Of a DNA stretch of 64,000 nt, positions 1 to 8,072 are shown piece by piece (position 1 is the stretch's first letter; every line of letters begins with the position of its first letter). The notes under the pieces were generated by a model. That model worked only from the letters and a program-made list of their open reading frames with translations. It ran no database searches and had not been told where the DNA came from. A program made the translations under genes and the position numbers. The DNA is from Streptomyces netropsis (GTDB taxonomy: Bacteria > Actinomycetota > Actinomycetes > Streptomycetales > Streptomycetaceae). The stretch is taken from positions 62,001 through 126,000 of the forward strand of contig NZ_JACHJG010000013.1 of NCBI RefSeq assembly GCF_014203545.1. The letters are read 5' to 3'.

Positions 1-355
1 CCGCCCGGAGCCCGCGGTCGTCCCCCGCCCCGCACCGGTCCCGCCGGTCGCGAAACCGGCCCCCGCTCCCCCGGCTCCCGCGGCCCCCGCACCGCCCCCG
101 CGCCCCGTCCCGGTCCTGGCCCGGGGCGGCGACGTACCGGCACCGCCGCCTCCCGCGGCCCGGCCCACTCCCCCGCCGCCCTCGCCCGCACCACGACCGA
201 AGCCCGCCCGGATCGCGCCACGCGCCTACCACCGGGTCATCGCCAAAACACCCGACGGCGGGCCCTCGATGGTCACGCTCATGCTGCTGCTCACGGCCCC
301 CGCCGTGCTCGCGGCGGCGCTGCTGCGGCCACGCGGCGGCAGCGGGCGGCGCTGA
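1..355 (+). CDS. C-terminal part of a proline-rich membrane-anchored protein (partial)
   Basis: The reading frame is open from the window edge and ends at the TGA at 353-355. The visible 117 residues are a long low-complexity stretch rich in Pro and Ala (roughly residues 1-75), then a short basic segment and a C-terminal hydrophobic helix (MVTLMLLLTAPAVLAAALL) followed by a basic tail RPRGGSGRR. This layout suggests a flexible linker ending in a single membrane anchor. The start and any N-terminal domain lie outside the window, so no function can be assigned. The frame has no internal stop, and the downstream gene begins 80 bp later on the same strand. Confidence 0.5.
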   Translation, partial: RPEPAVVPRPAPVPPVAKPAPAPPAPAAPAPPPRPVPVLARGGDVPAPPPPAARPTPPPPSPAPRPKPARIAPRAYHRVIAKTPDGGPSMVTLMLLLTAPAVLAAALLRPRGGSGRR

Positions 356-435
356 CCCGTCGCCACCGCGCCGCCGCGCCCCCCGAATTTCCCCCTCTGC
401 CCCCGAAACCCCTTGTCCGATCCCGGAGGTTCCCC

Positions 436-1191
436 TTGTCCGAATGGCTGGTCCTGGCCATCGCGATGGCCGCCGCGTGCGCCGTCGTCCTGACCATCAC
501 CGTCGTCAGAGAACGCAGGCTCGGAGCGGACGACGACCCGAGCCAGACCCCCGACGTCATCGAGTACATGACGATGATGGTCGGCGTGGTCTACGCCATC
601 GTGCTGGGCCTCGCCATCGCCGGTGTCTGGGAGGCACGCAACAGCGCGCAGCAGGCGGTCACGGCCGAAGCGCAGGCCCTGCACGAGGTCAGTGAGCGGG
701 TGGTGGCCTACGCACCGGCCGCCCGGGACCGTACGCGCGAGGACGTCGAGGCGTACGTGACGTACGTCGTGCACACCGAGTGGCGGCACATGCTGGACGA
801 GGGCGAACTCACCGACCGGGGTGGGGAGCTGCTGGCCAAGGTGCGCAAGGACGTGACCTCGTACGTGCCGCGCAACGACCAGGAGGGGCAGCACTACCAG
901 CCACTGCTGGACCAGGTCTCGGCGGCGGACGCCGCGCGCGGCGCGCGGGCGCAGAACGCGGAGTCGACGATGCCGGGCGTGGTGTGGTTCGGCCTGATCG
1001 TGGGGGCGCTGGTGGCCGTGGGGCTCATCTTCACGCTGCAGATCCGGCGCTCGCCCCGCGAGCTGCTGCTGGCGGGTCTCTACAGCGCGCTGATCGCCTT
1101 CCTCCTCTTCCTCGTCTGGGACTTCAACTCCCCGTTCGGCCACAGCGTCGCGGACGCGACGGACCCGTTCACCGATCTGTTCGCCATCTGA
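436..1191 (+). CDS. DUF4239 family membrane protein
   Basis: A 251-residue integral membrane protein resembling the DUF4239 (bestrophin-like) family; biochemical role unknown. There is an N-terminal transmembrane segment at about residues 4-24, a second at about 50-68 (MVGVVYAIVLGLAIAGVWEA), a soluble helical middle part, and two C-terminal segments at about 180-200 and 210-228. The start is TTG at 436, chosen because a GGAGG sequence lies seven bases upstream and the first membrane segment begins immediately. Its 3' end overlaps by 23 bp the 3' end of the convergent P450 gene. Family call is from segment layout and the motif around residues 45-70. Confidence 0.75.
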   Translation: MSEWLVLAIAMAAACAVVLTITVVRERRLGADDDPSQTPDVIEYMTMMVGVVYAIVLGLAIAGVWEARNSAQQAVTAEAQALHEVSERVVAYAPAARDRTREDVEAYVTYVVHTEWRHMLDEGELTDRGGELLAKVRKDVTSYVPRNDQEGQHYQPLLDQVSAADAARGARAQNAESTMPGVVWFGLIVGALVAVGLIFTLQIRRSPRELLLAGLYSALIAFLLFLVWDFNSPFGHSVADATDPFTDLFAI

Positions 1192-2470
1192 CCGGCAGGC
1201 GCTTGAGGCCGTTCTGGAAGTTGGACGCCAGCCGGACGGCCTCACCCGCCCGATCCAGGCCGGGCAGCCGGTCGATCGTGACCCGCAGCATGGTCCGCAG
1301 TTGCACGCGGGCGAGGTGGGCGCCCAGGCAGAAGTGCGGGCCGAAGCCGAAACTGACGTGGTCGTTGGGGGTGCGGGTGATGTCGAAGCGGTCGGGGTCG
1401 GTGAAGACGCGCTCGTCGCGATTGGCGGAGGCGTGGAAGACGACGACCTTCTCGCCGCGCCGGATGCGCCGCCCGCCGAGCTCGGTGTCCCGGGTGGCGG
1501 TGCGCCGGAAGTCCATGACGGGCGGCCAGTAGCGCAGCACCTCCTCCACCGCGGAATGCGTCAGGTCCTCGCGCTCCAGGAGGAGTTCGTACTGGTCCGG
1601 GTGGTCGAGGAGCGACTTGAGGCCCCCGGGGATCCCGTTGCGCAGCGTCTCGTTCCCGGCCGTCGCGAAGAGCAGGAACATGGTCTCGAACTCGTCCCGG
1701 GTCAGGCCGCCTTCGCGCATCTGCGCCATGATGCTGCCGGGCCGGGCGTGGTCCGCCAGGGCGTGGGCGTAGACGAACATGTCGGCGAGGGCCTCGTGGG
1801 TGCGGGGGGCGGCCACGGTCCCGTCGGGGCGGGCGAGCGTGGCCGGCCGGTGCGCGAGGGCCGCGCGGCCCATCGGGCTCAGCGCCTCGGGGTCGGCGGT
1901 GCTCGAGTCGGCGCGGTCGGTGTCCTGGTAGCCGATCACCCGGTTGGACCAGTCGTACAGCAGCCGCCGGTCCTCCTCGGGTACGCCCATGATGTGGGCG
2001 AGGGTCCAGACGGGCAGGTCCGCGGCCAGCTCCACGTAGTCCGTGGCGCCCACGTCCGCGACGGAGTCGACGAGGGCATGCGCCCGCGCGTCGATGACGG
2101 CCTCCAGCTCCCGCACCGCGCGGGGGGTGAAGGCGGCGGAGACGATGCGCCGCAGCCGGGCGTGGGCGGGCGGGTCCTGGTTGAGCATCATGGTCCGCAG
2201 GAACACGAGGTCGCGCTCGGTGTCCGGGTCGGCGATCTGGGTGGCGCCCGTGTACGAGGAGAAGACCTCGGGGGTGCGCAGCACGTGTTTGACGTCGGCG
2301 TGCCGGAAGACCGCCCAGAAGCCGGGGCCGGCGGGCCAGGGTCCGACGGCCGGTTCCCCGATCCGGCACACCGGGGCGGTGTCCCGCAGTTCCCGGTACC
2401 GGGCGTAGGGCACGCCGCGCGCGTAGGTCTCGGAAAGGAAGACGTCGGCGGTCACCTCGTGTGAAGTCAC
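1169..2470 (-). CDS. Cytochrome P450
   Basis: Soluble haem-thiolate monooxygenase of about 433 residues. The I-helix oxygen-activation motif reads TAGNETLRN, a form (AGNET) typical of the CYP125/CYP124/CYP142-like group that hydroxylates lipid or sterol side chains. The K-helix ExxR is present (EEVLR), and the haem-binding loop is FGFGPHFCLGAHLAR with the axial Cys. I use the GTG at 2470 (MTSHEVTADVF...) because longer versions add an unrelated Arg/Gly-rich leader; GTG 2458 is an alternative. No ferredoxin or reductase gene is adjacent. The gene is divergent from egtA. Substrate unknown; the sterol-type hint is inference from the I-helix only. Confidence 0.88.
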   Translation of the reverse strand: MTSHEVTADVFLSETYARGVPYARYRELRDTAPVCRIGEPAVGPWPAGPGFWAVFRHADVKHVLRTPEVFSSYTGATQIADPDTERDLVFLRTMMLNQDPPAHARLRRIVSAAFTPRAVRELEAVIDARAHALVDSVADVGATDYVELAADLPVWTLAHIMGVPEEDRRLLYDWSNRVIGYQDTDRADSSTADPEALSPMGRAALAHRPATLARPDGTVAAPRTHEALADMFVYAHALADHARPGSIMAQMREGGLTRDEFETMFLLFATAGNETLRNGIPGGLKSLLDHPDQYELLLEREDLTHSAVEEVLRYWPPVMDFRRTATRDTELGGRRIRRGEKVVVFHASANRDERVFTDPDRFDITRTPNDHVSFGFGPHFCLGAHLARVQLRTMLRVTIDRLPGLDRAGEAVRLASNFQNGLKRLPVRWRTDR

Positions 2471-2652
2471 CTCACGGACGGTATGTCCTCCCCTGGCGGG
2501 CGCGTCAAGGGGTGGCGACAATGTCCTGGTGGCGCGGCGCCGCCCGGCCGGGCCGGGGCCGTGACGGCTGGTTCGCGCCCCCATGCACTCTTGAAGCAGC
2601 GGGCATGCAGTGGCTTAGGTGGTACGGACCGAACGTACGGGAGGTACGGACC

Positions 2653-3933
2653 GTGACCGACAGCAAGGACCTCAGGGAGGACCGCGACCGGCTCGTCGAC
2701 CCGGCCGACGCGGACGCCTATGTGCGGGGCATCTGTTTCAAGACCGGGCCGCCCCGGCTGCTCGGTGTCGAACTGGAGTGGCTCGTCCACGACGTGCGTG
2801 ACCCCGTCCGCCCGGTCGCCCCGCCCCGGCTCGCGGCCGCCGCCGACCGGTTGCGCGCGCTGCCGCTGAAATCGCTGCTGACCGTCGAGCCCGGCGGCCA
2901 GCTGGAATTCTCCTCGCAGCCCGCGAGCTCCCTCGCCTCCTGCGTCACGGAGGTCTCCGCGGATCTCGCCCTCGCCCGTGCCGAGCTGCGCGACCTCGGG
3001 CTCGTCCTCGCCGGGTACGGCAAGGCCCCCTGGCACGAACCGCCCCGGGTCCTGCACGATCCCCGCTACGACGCGATGGAGAACTACTACGGCCGGTGGA
3101 ACGACGCCGGGTACACGATCATGTGCCGGACGGCGTCCGTCCAGGTCTGTGTGGACGCGGGGTACGAGGAGCCCGGCCCGCTCGGCTACGGTCGCCGCTG
3201 GGCGCTGGCGCATCTGCTGGGCGCGGTCCTGGTCGCCTCGTTCGCCAATTCCCCGCTGCACATGGGCCGCCCCACGGGCTGGCGTTCGACGCGGCAGGCC
3301 TGTTACGGGCGGATGGACCCCGGGCGCACCCTGGCCCCGTCCGACCGTCTCGATCCGCGGGCGGCCTACGCGGCGTACGCGCTCGACGCGCCGGTGATGG
3401 TGCTGCGCTCCGACGGCGCGCCCTGGGACCCTCCCGAGGGGCTGAACCTGCGCCGCTGGACCCGCACCCGGCGGCCCCGGCCGCCGACGGTCGACGATGT
3501 CGCGTACCACCTGACCACGCTGTTCCCGCCGATACGGCCGCGGGGGCACCTGGAGCTGCGCATGATCGACGCGCAGCCCGGGGAGGACGGCTGGCTGGTG
3601 CCGCTCGCCGTCACCGCCGCGCTGTTCGACGACCCGGTGGCCACCGAGACGGCCTACCGCACGGTCAAGGCGCTCGCGGACACGGCGGGCACGGACCCGG
3701 CGCCCCGCAATCAGCTGTGGCGCAACGCCGCCCGGTTCGGGCTGGCCGACCCGGAGCTGCACGCCGCCGCGGGGATCTGCTTCGCCGCGGCCCGTGAGGC
3801 GCTCCCCCGGCTCGGTGCCCCGCCGCACGTCCTCGACGCCGTCGACGCCTTCACGGCCCGCTATGTGGACCGTCACCGATGTCCCGCCGACGATCTGCTC
3901 GACCATGTGAACGGCAAGGAGATCCGCCCATGA
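2653..3933 (+). CDS. egtA: Ergothioneine biosynthesis glutamate-cysteine ligase EgtA
   Basis: First gene of the ergothioneine operon: makes gamma-glutamylcysteine from Glu and Cys with ATP, the sulfur donor for EgtB. The 426-residue product has the GCS2-type fold signature, with LLGVELEWLVHD near residue 40 (ligand-binding Glu residues) and EPGGQLEFSSQP near residue 80. The GTG at 2653 is the best start: a GGAGGT motif sits seven bases upstream, and the longer upstream frame is Arg-rich noise overlapping the P450 promoter region. The stop overlaps the egtB start (ATGA). Length and context match actinobacterial EgtA. Confidence 0.93.
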   Translation: MTDSKDLREDRDRLVDPADADAYVRGICFKTGPPRLLGVELEWLVHDVRDPVRPVAPPRLAAAADRLRALPLKSLLTVEPGGQLEFSSQPASSLASCVTEVSADLALARAELRDLGLVLAGYGKAPWHEPPRVLHDPRYDAMENYYGRWNDAGYTIMCRTASVQVCVDAGYEEPGPLGYGRRWALAHLLGAVLVASFANSPLHMGRPTGWRSTRQACYGRMDPGRTLAPSDRLDPRAAYAAYALDAPVMVLRSDGAPWDPPEGLNLRRWTRTRRPRPPTVDDVAYHLTTLFPPIRPRGHLELRMIDAQPGEDGWLVPLAVTAALFDDPVATETAYRTVKALADTAGTDPAPRNQLWRNAARFGLADPELHAAAGICFAAAREALPRLGAPPHVLDAVDAFTARYVDRHRCPADDLLDHVNGKEIRP

Positions 3934-5255
3934 GCGCCCCCGGCCCGGATCCCGACCTGTTCCGCCGGCGGGCCGTGGACGCCCTGCTCGCCGCGCGCGA
4001 GCGGACCCGTGTCCTCACCGCTTGCGTGGACGAGCGGGAACTGACCGCCCAGCACTCGCCGTTGATGTCCCCGCTGGTCTGGGACCTCGCCCACATCGGC
4101 AATCAGGAGGAGCAGTGGCTGCTGCGCACCGTGGGCGGCCACGACGCGCTGCGGCCCGAGATCGACTCGGTGTACGACGCGTTCGAGCACCCGCGTGCCG
4201 AGCGGCCGGCGCTGCCGCTGCTGGCCCCCGCCGAGGCCCGGGGCTATGTCGCGGACGTCCGCGAGCGGGTCCTGGACGTGCTGCACGGTGCCCCGCTGCG
4301 CGGCGGGCCGCTGCTGGAGGCGGGCTTCGCCTTCGGCATGATCGCGCAGCACGAGCAGCAGCACGACGAGACCATGCTCATCACCCATCAGCTGCGCCGC
4401 GGCCCGGCCGCGCTCACAGGCCCACAGCCGCCGCCGGCCGCGCCGGACGCGGCGCTGCTGCCGCCGGAGGTGCGGGTCGAGGGCGGCCCGTTCACGATGG
4501 GCACCTCCACCGAGCCGTGGGCCCTGGACAACGAACGGCCCGCGCACCACCGCTTCGTGCCGTCGTTCTTCATCGACACGCTGCCGGTGAGCAACGGCGC
4601 GTATCTGCGCTTCATCGACGACGGGGGCTACACCGACCCGCGCTGGTGGCATCCCGAGGGCTGGGAGCAGGTCCGCCGGCACGGGCTGGGCGCGCCGCTG
4701 TTCTGGCGGCGCGAGGGCACCGGCTGGGTGCGGCGGCGGTTCGGGGTGGTCGAGCCCGTACCGCCGGACGAGCCGGTGCTGCACGTCGGCTGGTACGAGG
4801 CGGCGGCGTACGCGGCGTGGGCGGGGCGGCGGCTGCCCACGGAGGCGGAGTGGGAGAAGGCGGCCCGCCACGACCCCGTCTCCGGCCGCTCGCTGCGCTA
4901 CCCGTGGGGCGACGCCGACCCCACCCCCGAGCGGGCCAATCTCGGTCAGCGCCATCTGCGGCCGGCGCCGGTCGGGGCCTATGCCGCGGGTGACTCGCCG
5001 CTGGGTGTGCGGCAGCTGATCGGTGACGTGTGGGAGTGGACGTCGAGCGATTTCCTGCCGTACCCCGGTTTCCGGGCGTTCCCCTACCGCGAGTACTCCG
5101 AGGTGTTCTTCGGCGACTCCCACAAGGTGCTGCGCGGCGGCTCCTTCGCCGTCGACGCCGTCGCCTGCCGGGGGACGTTCCGCAACTGGGACCTGCCGGT
5201 GCGCCGGCAGATCTTCGCGGGCTTCCGTACCGCCCGTGATGCGGAACCCGTCTGA
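3930..5255 (+). CDS. egtB: Ergothioneine sulfoxide synthase EgtB (iron-dependent)
   Basis: Non-haem iron enzyme that joins trimethylhistidine (hercynine) to gamma-glutamylcysteine with O2, giving the sulfoxide intermediate. The 441-residue protein has an N-terminal DinB-like bundle carrying the three metal ligands, His55 in LAHIGNQEEQ and His141/His145 in AQHEQQHDETM, and a C-terminal formylglycine-generating-enzyme-like domain (VEGGPFTMG, RRLPTEAEWEKAA, VWEWTSSDF, VLRGGSFA). All key motifs are intact. It starts with ATG inside the egtA stop and ends with a TGATG overlap with egtC, so the four genes are translationally coupled. Confidence 0.95.
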   Translation: MSAPGPDPDLFRRRAVDALLAARERTRVLTACVDERELTAQHSPLMSPLVWDLAHIGNQEEQWLLRTVGGHDALRPEIDSVYDAFEHPRAERPALPLLAPAEARGYVADVRERVLDVLHGAPLRGGPLLEAGFAFGMIAQHEQQHDETMLITHQLRRGPAALTGPQPPPAAPDAALLPPEVRVEGGPFTMGTSTEPWALDNERPAHHRFVPSFFIDTLPVSNGAYLRFIDDGGYTDPRWWHPEGWEQVRRHGLGAPLFWRREGTGWVRRRFGVVEPVPPDEPVLHVGWYEAAAYAAWAGRRLPTEAEWEKAARHDPVSGRSLRYPWGDADPTPERANLGQRHLRPAPVGAYAAGDSPLGVRQLIGDVWEWTSSDFLPYPGFRAFPYREYSEVFFGDSHKVLRGGSFAVDAVACRGTFRNWDLPVRRQIFAGFRTARDAEPV

Positions 5256-6010
5256 TGTGCCGCCACCTGGCCGTCGTGGGGCCCGAGGCACCCCTCGGCG
5301 AGAGCGTCCTCGCGCCCCCGCACTCGCTGTTCCGGCAGTCGTGGGCGCCCCGGCGGCAGCTGCACGGGACGGTCAACGCCGACGGGTTCGGCGTCGGCTG
5401 GTACGCGGCGGGCGACCCGGTGCCGGCGCGCTACCGGCGGGCCGGGCCGATCTGGGCGGACGGCTCGTTCCTCGATCTCGCCCGCGTCGTCCGCACCGGG
5501 GCACTGCTCGCCTCGGTGCGGGACGCGACCGTCGCGGACCCGGACGGGGAGGCCGCCGCGGCCCCGTTCACGGCCGGGCCGTGGCTGTTCAGCCACAACG
5601 GCGCGGTGGTCGGGTGGCCGGACACCGCGGCGCCGCTCGCGGCGCTGCTGCCCCCGGGGGCGCTGCTGCGGCTGGCCGCGCGCTGTGACTCCGCGTTCGT
5701 CTGGGCCCTCGTGGAACACCGGTTGCGGGAGGGCGAGGCGATGGGGCAGGCGCTGGCCGGGACGGTCCGGGCGCTGGCCGACGCCGCCCCCGGCTCCCGG
5801 CTCAACTTCCTGCTCACCGACGGCACCGCGATAGCCGCCACCGCCTGGGGGGACACCCTCTGGCACCTCACCGGGCCGGACGGCCGGACGGCCGTGGCCT
5901 CCGAGCCGTACGACGACGATCCGCGCTGGGTGGAGGTCCCCGACCGCACCCTTCTCACCGCGACCCCCACCGACATCACGCTGCACACGCTCAAGGAGCC
6001 CTGTCTGTGA
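5255..6010 (+). CDS. egtC: Ergothioneine amidohydrolase EgtC (class II glutamine amidotransferase fold)
   Basis: Removes the glutamyl group from gamma-glutamyl-hercynylcysteine sulfoxide. The 251-residue protein begins MCRHLAVVG, so Cys2 becomes the N-terminal nucleophile after Met removal, as in Ntn-type class II amidotransferases. Further family motifs are NADGFGVGWY, RTGALLASVRDAT and LFSHNGAVVGW. Start codon overlaps the egtB stop (TGATG), and the stop overlaps the egtD GTG. No residues appear to be missing. Confidence 0.94.
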   Translation: MCRHLAVVGPEAPLGESVLAPPHSLFRQSWAPRRQLHGTVNADGFGVGWYAAGDPVPARYRRAGPIWADGSFLDLARVVRTGALLASVRDATVADPDGEAAAAPFTAGPWLFSHNGAVVGWPDTAAPLAALLPPGALLRLAARCDSAFVWALVEHRLREGEAMGQALAGTVRALADAAPGSRLNFLLTDGTAIAATAWGDTLWHLTGPDGRTAVASEPYDDDPRWVEVPDRTLLTATPTDITLHTLKEPCL

Positions 6011-6990
6011 GCCCGTTCGCCCTGACCCGCACCCTCCCCCTCGACGCGACCGCCGCGGCCCTGCGCGCGGACGTCGCCACGGGGCTCACCCGAACCCCCA
6101 AGGAACTGCCGCCCAAGTGGTTCTACGACGCCCGGGGCAGTGAACTGTTCGACGAGATCACCCTGCTGCCCGAGTACTACCCGACGCGCGCCGAGCGGGA
6201 GATCCTCATCGACCGCGCCACGGAGATCGCCGAGGCCACCGGCGCCCGTACGCTCGTGGAGCTGGGCTCGGGCTCCTCCGACAAGACCCGCCACCTCATC
6301 CGGGCCCTGCCCGCCCTCGACCACTACGTGCCCGTCGACGTCAGCGAGAGTGCCCTGCGGGGCGCGGCCGGCACACTGCTCGCCGAGCACCCGGCGCTGA
6401 CCGTGCACGCCCTCGTCGCCGACTTCCAGTACGGCCTGGCCCTGCCCGGGACCCCCGGCCCGCGCCTGGTCGCCTTCCTCGGCGGCACCATCGGCAATCT
6501 GCTGCCCGCCGAGCGGGTGGCGTTCCTCACGGCCGTACGGTCCGAACTCGCCCCCGGCGACGCCCTGCTGCTCGGCACGGACCTCGTGAAGGACGAGCGG
6601 ACGCTGGTCGCCGCGTACGACGACGCGGCCGGGGTGACGGCCGCCTTCAACAAGAACGTCCTCGCCGTCGTCAACCGCGAACTCGGCGCGGACTTCGATC
6701 CGGACGACTTCGCGCACGTGGCCCTGTGGGACGCGCGGCAGGAGTGGATCGAGATGCGGCTGCGGGCCCGTACGGCGCTCGTGGCGAAGATCCCCGCGCT
6801 GGACCTCGCGGTCCACTTCGCGGCGGGCGAGGAGCTGCGCACGGAGGTGTCGGCGAAGTTCCGCCGGGCCGGGGTCGCCGGCGAGCTGGCGGAGGCCGGG
6901 CTGCGCATGAGCCACTGGTGGACGGACGAAGAGGGCCGCTTCGCCCTGTCGTTGTCGGTGCCGGACGGGCCCGCGGGCGGGCAGGACTAG
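6007..6990 (+). CDS. egtD: L-histidine N-alpha-methyltransferase EgtD
   Basis: SAM-dependent enzyme that trimethylates the alpha-amino group of histidine to hercynine, the first committed step of ergothioneine synthesis. The 327-residue product has the DUF2260/EgtD architecture: PKWFYDARGSELFDEIT near residue 37, the SAM site TLVELGSGSSDKTRHL near residue 80, FLGGTIGNLLPAER near residue 158, and a C-terminal segment with MSHWWTDEEGRFALSLS. It starts with GTG overlapping the egtC stop. The next gene on the strand is a stress protein, not egtE, so the final C-S lyase must be encoded elsewhere. Confidence 0.95.
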   Translation: MSPFALTRTLPLDATAAALRADVATGLTRTPKELPPKWFYDARGSELFDEITLLPEYYPTRAEREILIDRATEIAEATGARTLVELGSGSSDKTRHLIRALPALDHYVPVDVSESALRGAAGTLLAEHPALTVHALVADFQYGLALPGTPGPRLVAFLGGTIGNLLPAERVAFLTAVRSELAPGDALLLGTDLVKDERTLVAAYDDAAGVTAAFNKNVLAVVNRELGADFDPDDFAHVALWDARQEWIEMRLRARTALVAKIPALDLAVHFAAGEELRTEVSAKFRRAGVAGELAEAGLRMSHWWTDEEGRFALSLSVPDGPAGGQD

Positions 6991-7000
6991 CCTCGGGGGT

Positions 7001-7495
7001 GTGAACAAGGGGAACAGCGAAGAGAACACCTCGAACGCCGCCGACCGGCCGGCCGGCTTCGAGCGGGGCACGGACGGCCCGAAGGTGATCGTCGTCGGCG
7101 TGGACGGCTCCGACTCGTCGTGGCGCGCCGCGGCCTACGCGGCGGGCCTGGCCCGTCGGCAGAACGCGCTGCTCGCGGTCGTCTACGTCCAGCCGGTGCT
7201 CGCGGGCGGCGCGGCGCTGGGCGTGTCCGTCGTGGAGGCGACGGAGGAGATCGCCGAGGAGCTGATGGCGGAGATCCGCACCCAGGCGGAGCGGCTGCGG
7301 GGCGTCTTCGAGGTGCGCTGGCAGTTCCACACCTTCCGCGGCGACCCCTACAGCGGCCTGGTGCGGGCGGCCGACGACCTCACGGCGGACGCGGTCGTCG
7401 TGGGCGCCTCCGAGCGGGCCGGGCACCGCATCGTCGGCTCGGTGGCGGTCCGCCTGGTCAAGGCGGGGCGCTGGCCGGTCACGGTGGTGCCGTAG
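7001..7495 (+). CDS. Universal stress protein (UspA family)
   Basis: A 164-residue single-domain Usp protein. After a hydrophilic N-terminal extension of about 27 residues (rich in Asn, Glu, Ser) comes the typical first strand VIVVGVDGSDSSWRAAAYA and the C-terminal VVVGASERAGHRIVGSVAVR. The ATP-loop Gly pattern is only partly kept (Glu-Arg where many family members have a Gly), so nucleotide binding is uncertain. GTG start at 7001, only ten bases after the egtD stop and with GGGGG just before it, so it may be co-transcribed with the redox-protective ergothioneine genes. Confidence 0.85.
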   Translation: MNKGNSEENTSNAADRPAGFERGTDGPKVIVVGVDGSDSSWRAAAYAAGLARRQNALLAVVYVQPVLAGGAALGVSVVEATEEIAEELMAEIRTQAERLRGVFEVRWQFHTFRGDPYSGLVRAADDLTADAVVVGASERAGHRIVGSVAVRLVKAGRWPVTVVP

Positions 7496-7814
7496 GCCTG
7501 CCGGCCTTGGGTCACCCGATCGGAACGGTACCGCCGCCGACGCCCGGCGGCGGCCTCCCGCGCCCACCCCGGCCCTGCGGGGCACCGACAACGGCGCTCG
7601 CCCCGCGCACCGCCGCACGTAGCGCCGCCGGGCGCCACGGGTCACCCGGCCGGAACGGTCACGCCGCCGACGCCCAGCGGGCGGGCCCGGGGGGCTTCAC
7701 CCCGCCCGTCCCGGTCCGGCGGGCCACGCCAACAGCGGCGCTCGCCTCGCGCGCCGTCGGCGGGTGCACGACGGTGGAGGTGTTCACGGCCGCCCAGTCG
7801 CCTGGAGAGCACCC
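7496..7814. repeat. Intergenic imperfect direct repeat between the stress-protein and dodecin genes
   Basis: This 319-bp gap has no convincing gene. It holds two imperfect copies of a GC-rich segment of about 110-120 bp, at about 7509-7618 and 7639-7760. The first 42 bases of each copy (from GGGTCACCCG) differ at only five positions, and both copies end with a similar GGCGCTCGCC-CGCGC-CCG block; copy two has about 14 extra bases in the middle. No terminal inverted repeats or coding signature are visible, so it is probably a local duplication of unknown role. Confidence 0.55.
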
Positions 7815-8036
7815 ATGACGCACCACAGCCACACCTACCGCGTGACCGAGATCGTCGGTTCCTCCCCGGACAGCGTGGACGCAGCCGTCCGCAACGGCCT
7901 CGCGCGCGCCTCGCAGACACTCCGAAACCTCGATTGGTTCGAGGTCACGCAGATCAGGGGGCACTTCGACCAAGGCGAGGTCGGTCACTACCAGGTGGGC
8001 CTGAAAGTCGGCTTCCGGCTGGAGGACAGCGCCTGA
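7815..8036 (+). CDS. Dodecin (flavin-binding small protein)
   Basis: A 73-residue protein of the dodecin family, which forms hollow dodecamers that store or buffer flavins (or CoA) in the cytoplasm. The typical core is present: YRVTEIVGSSPDSVDAAVRN, then LRNLDWFEVTQIRGHF with the Trp that stacks on flavin, and YQVGLKVGFRLE at the end. Length and motif order match the family. The ATG at 7815 is preceded by GGAGAG; the frame continues upstream but only through repeat DNA. Confidence 0.92.
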   Translation: MTHHSHTYRVTEIVGSSPDSVDAAVRNGLARASQTLRNLDWFEVTQIRGHFDQGEVGHYQVGLKVGFRLEDSA

Positions 8037-8072
8037 TCCCGGCTGCGCGCCCGCGGCCGGCACCCCGGACGG

